This document shows positions 58,954-64,000 of a stretch of DNA of 64,000 nt, one piece after another (the first letter of the stretch is position 1; every line of letters starts with the position of its first letter). Source of the stretch: Tetrastigma voinierianum (taxonomy: Eukaryota > Streptophyta > Magnoliopsida > Vitales > Vitaceae). A model generated the notes under the pieces. The model was not told where the DNA came from. It worked only from the letters and a program-made list of their open reading frames with translations, and ran no database searches. The stretch covers positions 1 through 64,000 of the forward strand of contig JAEQBH010000900.1 in assembly GCA_016808115.1 (NCBI GenBank). The letters are read 5' to 3'. The position numbers and the translations under genes were made by a program.

Positions 58954-59115
58954 TTAATTATTATTATTATTATTATTTACATTCTTCAAATCCTCTTTTT
59001 TTACAATAAACACTTTGGTTAAATGTAGTAAACGCCACATTGGAACCCAGACACGGAACCCTTCCCCTCCCTGTTTGAAACGTTGAGCGTTCTACCATAT
59101 GAGCTACACATGATG
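58954..59115 (-). repeat. tRNA-related SINE-like sequence with (TAA)n tail
   Basis: Reading the minus strand, TGTAGCTCATATGGTAGAAC (A-box-like) is followed by AAGGGTTCCGTGTCTGGGTT (B-box-like). About 75 bp more sequence follows, then a tail of TAA repeats next to the copia 3' LTR. The tRNA clover leaf does not close (anticodon arm mismatched), so it is not a functional tRNA gene. No flanking duplication is found. Confidence 0.45.
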
Positions 59116-59384
59116 AGCTCTTCAAAATCCAATAATTAAAGTTAAGTTGCATTAAAAAAAAAATTGCAAAACTTACATCCTCAACCCTCAATTGACAATT
59201 AAATTTATCAGTTCTGCATGAGATTAAGTCCTAGGTCGAAATTTAAAGAACTAAACAAAGTCAATTAAGTTAAGCCATATCAATGTGAACAAATTGGACA
59301 TAAACTACTTAACACCATGGTATAGGATCAAGATGCAAAACAATAATGGCAATATTCACTGAAATTCAGAAGCAGCTAACTGAC

Positions 59385-59433
59385 CTGCCAGAGCAGAGTT
59401 GGCCATGAGCCTCCATTGTGATATGACCAAGAA
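59385..59433 (-). CDS. Invertase exon B
   Basis: A 49-bp exon after a short intron of about 88 bp. It encodes (T)SWSYHNGGSWPTLLWQ, a conserved substrate-site segment of the family, where PWSYHNGG is usual. The acceptor is TTTGGTGCAG and the donor is CTGGCAG followed by GTCAGT. Confidence 0.8.
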
Positions 59434-59521
59434 CTGCACCAAATAACAGAGGAAGAAGAGTTAATAGAAATAATACAGGAAAATAAGTGAGTGTCATAAC
59501 CACCAAGATAAGAGGCATTAC

Positions 59522-59977
59522 GTGTTCTTGGGTGCTGCCTGTGATTGCCATTCCTGACCTTCAAATTTGGGATATAAATCTTGAATGGCATATCTGCCAC
59601 TAGATCTGGCCATTTAGCTTCAATAAGATCCAATATGGCATGTGACTGGTCCATTGTTGCAAGACTGCTTACAATAGACCACAGGTTTCCAAGAGAGAAA
59701 AAACGGAAGTCCATATGTGCTGGTTGCAAGTTCCCAATTAAATAGCCTCCTTTACTGGGCATCCATTCCACCAGCCAGGGAGGAATCTGATCTGGGTAGA
59801 TATTGAACTTGTTAACTGCATCATATGAGTATTCCTCTGTTTTGTAACGGTAAATATCATTGAGTTTTCTCTTGTCAATCCAATAGTATTCCCTGATGTG
59901 GAACGACAATGCAACTAAACGATTATTAAGTGCTCTGATGAGATCCTTTTGATCCATCCCTCAAAGGGAGCAAGCAT
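59522..59977 (-). pseudogene. Invertase exon A
   Basis: About 125 consecutive codons (from RALNNRLVALSF to LVADMPFKI) are intact and highly conserved with plant GH100 invertases. Near the acceptor (TTTGTGAG, 59978) the text CTTGCTCCCTTTGAGGGATG has extra bases relative to the expected EMLAP-DGS. After PFKI, the segment GAAGGTCAGGAATGGCAA is one frame off. Donor AACAC followed by GTAATG. Confidence 0.85.
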
Positions 59978-60938
59978 CTCACAAATAACAAAGTAATGCT
60001 GAATAAAACAGTGCCACGAAAAAAATGCATTTGTAAAATTTACGTTATGCTTTCATGTCTAAAGAAGAATATGTGAGGAACATGGAACTTTGGCTTTTTT
60101 CGCACACAGTAAAAATGGCTTCTTTGCAGACAGCACTTCACTTTTTGCAAACCATTAGATATTTGTAATATCTTCCAAATTCTCAACTGATTTTAATTAC
60201 CTTCAGAATAATGAAAATCTTTCATCAATATGCTTCATATCTTATATTTAGTGTTAGACAACTACTAGCTGTTTGTTTGATTCTTCAAAAATATAAAAAA
60301 AAATGTTAAGGAAAATTATTTCTATAATGTTTGGTTTCCTACAACGAGAAAAGAAATCAAATAGAATTAAAATTAGTTGGAAATTTATACATAATAAAAT
60401 TACTTAATTCTTACATAACTAAAATAACTTAAATGAGTTTGAAACATAAACAAATTTATTGCCTTTTGATTTTATTTTATTTTTTCACATTTTCCTTCAT
60501 ATTCTCTAAAAATTTTGTGGGGACCAAACAATCACATAAAGTAATTGTTTCTTTCAAATTTAATAGTGGTATGTTAGACAACTCACTTTTTCAAATTGTT
60601 CTTTTTCAAATTTGACAATTACTGTGTTAGGCAATAATTTTTTAAAGTTAATTGTTCTTTCAACATTTTCACTGATATCCTGGGATAGGTTCTTGGTCGA
60701 AGAGGATCAAGGAAGTTCTTGACGATGCTTGCATAACAGATGTATGACACAAAAGAAATAAATGAGTCCTAACTTTTGGCAGAAGTCCGACAAACAGTGA
60801 AATCACCTGAAGATTTTGTAGAGAAGCTGTCCTCAATAACTATAACTGTCAGTTTACTAATTCAAACAAGCCACCTCAAAATGTAACTCGAACTACTTCT
60901 GCAATTAGATGATACCTTAAGAAGCTGTACACACAGGC

Positions 60939-60977
<39 letters not shown>

Positions 60978-61480
60978 TCAATTAAAAGCAATTTGATGAT
61001 TGAATAATGTCTTTTAGCTACATTACTGTATTTGATATAAAATAATTTTCAATTATTAAAATAATTATAACTTGTTTTTGGAGACTTTGTCATTGTAATA
61101 ATGTTAAATGTGAGAAAATTTTATTTTATAATGTTTTAAGCTTATTTATACCTATTTTTCCAAAAAATTTCATAATATTTGAACTTTTTAGGTATTTTAT
61201 TTTCCCTTGATACTAAAAGCTAAGACACTAAAAATTGATGTATTTCAAGATTCTCACGTATCAGATTGATATCGTGACTTTGAATCATAATGACTTTTTT
61301 GATACATATACATGACATCATCATGGTGGGAAATGATGAAAAACAGAGATAGACTTTGGTAATTGTTTGACCCACGAATTTGAGACTAAAAGAGTTAGGA
61401 AAGTGAAACTTTCTAAGAATTGGTAGTACATTCAAGCGAAATTTTCAAAGATATATATAAAGGGACATTCTCAAAGATAT
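59978..61480. other. AT-rich region, no gene recognised
   Basis: It would be intron or upstream flank of the invertase. It holds a (TA)n tract (60943-60974). I searched both strands for the upstream invertase exons and found none. Confidence 0.5.
60943..60974. repeat. (AT)n microsatellite
   Basis: About 15 TA units, directly visible. Confidence 0.95.
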
Positions 61481-61910
61481 AAAGGAGTTAGCATGCGAGC
61501 AGCAAGCATGTCAATAAATCTTAATCTCTTGGCTTGGAAGAGGGCCGAGGTAAATGATGCGGTAGATAGAGATGTATCAATGTTAGGTAGCAAAATCATT
61601 TTATCTCTCACACAAGACTGAATATAGCATATGTTGTGGAGTGCTGATTAGCCAGTTCATCTCTGAGCTATTGGCAAAGTGCTACGAGTGCTTTACAAGA
61701 TCTATAGGAAAGGCATCTTATTAAAACAGAGTTAGGAGTTAGTACTTGAAGGCAAAGATGATAATCATGTTGGACATATGGTTAACAAAAAATCAACCAT
61801 TGGGTATTGCACTTTTTGGCATGAATTTCATGACATGGGAGGTGAAAAAAGAAATAAAGATTGGTGGCAAGATCATTTTGGAAGATTTGAAGATTAAATG
61901 ACCCAATAAG
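61480..61910 (+). pseudogene. Copia RNase H fragment
   Basis: Around 61785-61890 the plus strand reads NKKSTIGYCTFFGMNFMTWE-like text with one or two changes and then IILEDLKIK. This matches the copia RNase H segment RRSTSGYC-F-GGNLV-W-SKK and LEDLKI. Upstream, 61700-61730 resembles 'GKGILFK' text. No LTR is found. Confidence 0.6.
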
Positions 61911-62399
61911 ACTTTACTCCAACGACAAATCTACAACCCTCGAACCACTTGGATCCCACGAGAAAACAGAAAGTTGGATCTCTATTGGATCTCACGCGAA
62001 CCGCCCCATCTATCTTTCTAAGGAAAAGTTTGGTTCCAAACCCCTGGTTCAAATAGGAGTGCCTTGGAAGATCCACGTAGGTTGAAACAGCGTGGCACAT
62101 TGAATTATCAAAGCGGGTGAGGCCCTCTCCACGACCGACGACCTGTTTATAGCCCATTGCCTGAGTGCGGGCCTCCCATAGGAACCGTTAAATAACGATG
62201 ATCCTTCTTTTACTTTTTATTAATGCATGTGATGATTGCACATAATCCATATGACACAATTGAATGAAACATAAAGATAGTGACATTTTATTAAGGGAAA
62301 TTAGATAGTGGGTCAGTCGCCCATATATATTGTTGGGCACCAACTTTTCCGATCATTCAAAAGGTTCCATGATTACAAAACAGGAAAGGGAGCTCGATT
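61911..62399. other. Spacer between copia and LINE fragments
   Basis: No recognised feature. A minus-strand ORF of 87 aa (61894-62157) has no domain. Confidence 0.5.
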
Positions 62400-63735
62400 C
62401 ATTAGCAGAGAGGTGTAGGAAAATGGAAATTAGGAAAGTTTCATTTTGTAAATGAGAGGAAAGTTTCGATACATTAAGTTGAACTAGAAAAAATTCAAGC
62501 GTGACTTCCTTTGGGGTGGGGCTCTTGGAGAAGGAGAAATCCATTTGATAAATTGGGAATCGGTCTGTAGTAAAGAGAAGGTCGTTTGGGCATTCGCCCA
62601 ATCTTACCAACTGCTTGAGCTTTGCTTGAGAGGCGGTGTTGGAGATTCTCGATGGAAGATGACTCACATGTGGAGGACGTCGTTATCTTAAAAATATGGT
62701 TTGGAGGAAGAGCTGTTTTCCTCCCCATTCTAAGGATGCCATGGGGGACTGGCCTTTGGAGAAATTTGCAAGAAGTTGTTCATTAAAATCTTTATTCCCC
62801 GATTGAAGATTGGGGATGGCTCAAGGCTAGATTACGGGAAGGCGGTGGTGTGGTGAAGCTCGCTGCTGCTCTTCTTTTCCCTCACTATATCGCTTGGCTA
62901 ACTCCCAAGAGTGGGTTGCGAGGTCCCAGGTGAAAACCAGGGTTCGGAAGGGTGGACTGAGTTTTGGAAGAGCACTTTCATGATTGGGGAATTAGATGCG
63001 AGGCTTCCTTGCTGAGTCAATCCTCAGTATCAATCTAAACACTTCTTGATAGATTACGGTGGAAAAAGGAAAAAGACCATTAATTTCTCTGCATTTAAAA
63101 CATGCTTTCAAGCTGTTGGGGTGGTAGTGAACAGTTGGTGCATATAAAGATGCTGTGGAATCCTATCGTTCCCACTAAGGTGGGATTCTTTGCTTGAGTG
63201 GTGGGGAAAGATTTTCAGCCATGGATCAGCTTAAAAGGGTTTCTCGGCGGCGGCGAGTGTGCCTTTGCGGAAGGATGAAGAATCACTGAACACTTGCTTA
63301 TCAAGTACCACATGGTGTAGCTGACAGTGTGGAATGCTATTTTCTCCCTTGTCACGGTGGGGGGTGGGTTTGTCCTTTTCTGGTGAAAGACTTGTTGCGG
63401 GGTTGGCTGCATCTCCCTATGCGGAAAAATGAAGCGAAGTTATGGAGAAGCGGTCTCTTGCTTGTTTTGGGCTATTTGGAAAGAGAAATAGGGTTGTGTT
63501 TGATGGTAAAAGCCTTTTCCAAGTCAGTTGAAGTATGCTTTTTATTTTCCTTCTTTAGGCTAGCTTGATGTTTGAAGTAAGACATCCTTTTGTTAGAGAT
63601 ATTTTCAAAATTCTAGTACGGGGCTTGTGGGATCACTGTTTTTCCGTTGTTTGTTTTGTTTTTCCTGGGTTGTATAGCATACATACCTTAAGTCCTTTTG
63701 GACTCAATACACTTGATTATTAATCAAAAAAAAAA
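62400..63735 (+). mobile_element. L1-type LINE 3' end (ORF2 C-terminus and 3' UTR)
   Basis: The plus strand carries LINWE-VCS-KEKVVW (about 62537-62590), part of the post-RT region of plant LINE ORF2. Near 63145-63230 comes MLWNPIVPTKVGFFA, matching the zf-RVT domain start (W...P.KV.FF.W), then SLKGF. The end of the domain follows near 63330-63480 (VWNAIFSLVTV-like, LLRGW, LLVLGYLEREIGLC where WTIWKERN is usual). The 3' UTR ends TTGGACTCAATACACTTGAT followed by A9 (63726-63735), the type of terminus seen in plant L1. It is 5' truncated and frame-disrupted. Confidence 0.75.
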
Positions 63736-64000
63736 TGAGGAGGGAAATAGGCAATCTGATATTCAAAGGGATCTAACATGATTAAGTTAGGAAAGTTCTA
63801 ATTGGGTACCGGGAATTTTTGTATTATATATGAGTCTCTCTATAAGCTAATAATCAAGAAAAAGAATTTTATACCTTTTATTCCTTCCATCTGTCTTCTT
63901 CATAGAGTAAGATTACACAACTTTCAATGCGTTTCTTGGGTACATATGCTGCTTCTACTTCACTACTAAACAACTTTGCTATGAAGGCCTTCCTCAACAC
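63736..64000. other. Right edge, no gene recognised
   Basis: Short AT-rich sequence. Nothing supported. Confidence 0.5.

Larger units (their letters stand above)
53815..59977 (-). pseudogene. Alkaline/neutral invertase (GH100), 3' part, frame-disrupted
   Basis: Alkaline/neutral invertases hydrolyse sucrose to glucose and fructose in cytosol, plastids or mitochondria. Three exons are visible on the minus strand: A (59977-59522), B (59433-59385) and a terminal exon (54135-53815). Exon A encodes RALNNRLVALSFHIREYYWI through GNLQPAHMDFRFFSLGN to ADMPFKI. Exon B encodes SWSYHNGGSWPTLLWQ. The last exon covers KMNRPE, WPEYYDT, LLANPDAANIL and the basic RRKRGRK-like tail. Donor CAG/GTCAGT and acceptor TTTCACAG join B to the last exon across 5.25 kb that contains a copia element and a SINE-like repeat. 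Upstream exons (about two thirds of the protein) are not found up to position 64000, so the gene is truncated or has a very long intron reaching outside. Indels mark exon A's edges and the last exon. Confidence 0.85.

Noticed and set aside
59040..59115. Functional tRNA gene on the minus strand
   Set aside because: The anticodon arm and acceptor stem do not pair, and the body continues into a SINE-like tail.

Overview
This is nuclear DNA from a flowering plant, most likely a eudicot. Three split genes have canonical GT/AG introns and belong to plant families: a KIPK-type AGCVIII kinase, a plastid-type low-molecular-weight phosphotyrosine phosphatase and an alkaline/neutral invertase. The space between them is AT-rich and filled with Ty3/Gypsy, Ty1/copia, L1-type LINE, SINE-like and terminal-inverted-repeat elements at different stages of decay. 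The species cannot be told from the sequence alone.

Layout. About 1-12150 (GC-rich): one long, decayed Ty3/Gypsy element of the Tat lineage on the minus strand. It holds gag, protease, RT/RNase H, a second RNase H and integrase, then a pyrimidine-rich tract, a 2.6-kb tandem array and an ORF of opposite polarity; its 3' LTR would lie left of the window. 12174-12944: a MITE with an imperfect 8-bp target duplication. 12950-15590: AT-rich, no gene. About 15590-20154 and 23180-23700: a large Gypsy LTR-like sequence with three minisatellite blocks, apparently interrupted at 20155-23180 by a second Gypsy LTR. The U3 of that second LTR carries some 35-40 copies of a CpG-rich palindrome related to TGTCGCGACA. 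24206-25087: an element with ~130-bp inverted repeats. 25150-26240: a copia fragment. 26914-27968: a second MITE-like element. 29059 to about 32090: an internally deleted copia element with both LTRs, with a small SINE next to it (32101-32217). 34870-41340: KIPK. 41764-42480: a TRIM-like LTR relic. 42478-43029: a poly(A) retroposon between perfect 14-bp duplications. 44904-48839: the phosphatase, with a LINE in intron 4. 49680-52740: another LINE. 53815-59977 (minus strand): the 3' half of the invertase, with a copia element of recognisable structure (54949-58953) in one intron. 61480-61910: a copia scrap. 62400-63735: a LINE 3' end.

State of the genes. All three host genes keep exon order, splice sites and family signatures, but they carry many 1-2-nt insertions or deletions. 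These are dense in the KIPK exons and the last invertase exon and nearly absent from the middle of another invertase exon. I cannot tell decay from uncorrected long-read consensus error; the patchiness and single-base character make error a serious possibility. The three genes do not form a pathway: KIPK is a cytoplasmic kinase, the phosphatase is probably plastid-targeted, and the invertase hydrolyses sucrose.

The most unusual material is repetitive: the Tat element with its internal ~92-bp array, and the LTR whose promoter-proximal half is a dense field of CpG palindromes showing C-to-T decay. I found no undescribed protein-coding system.
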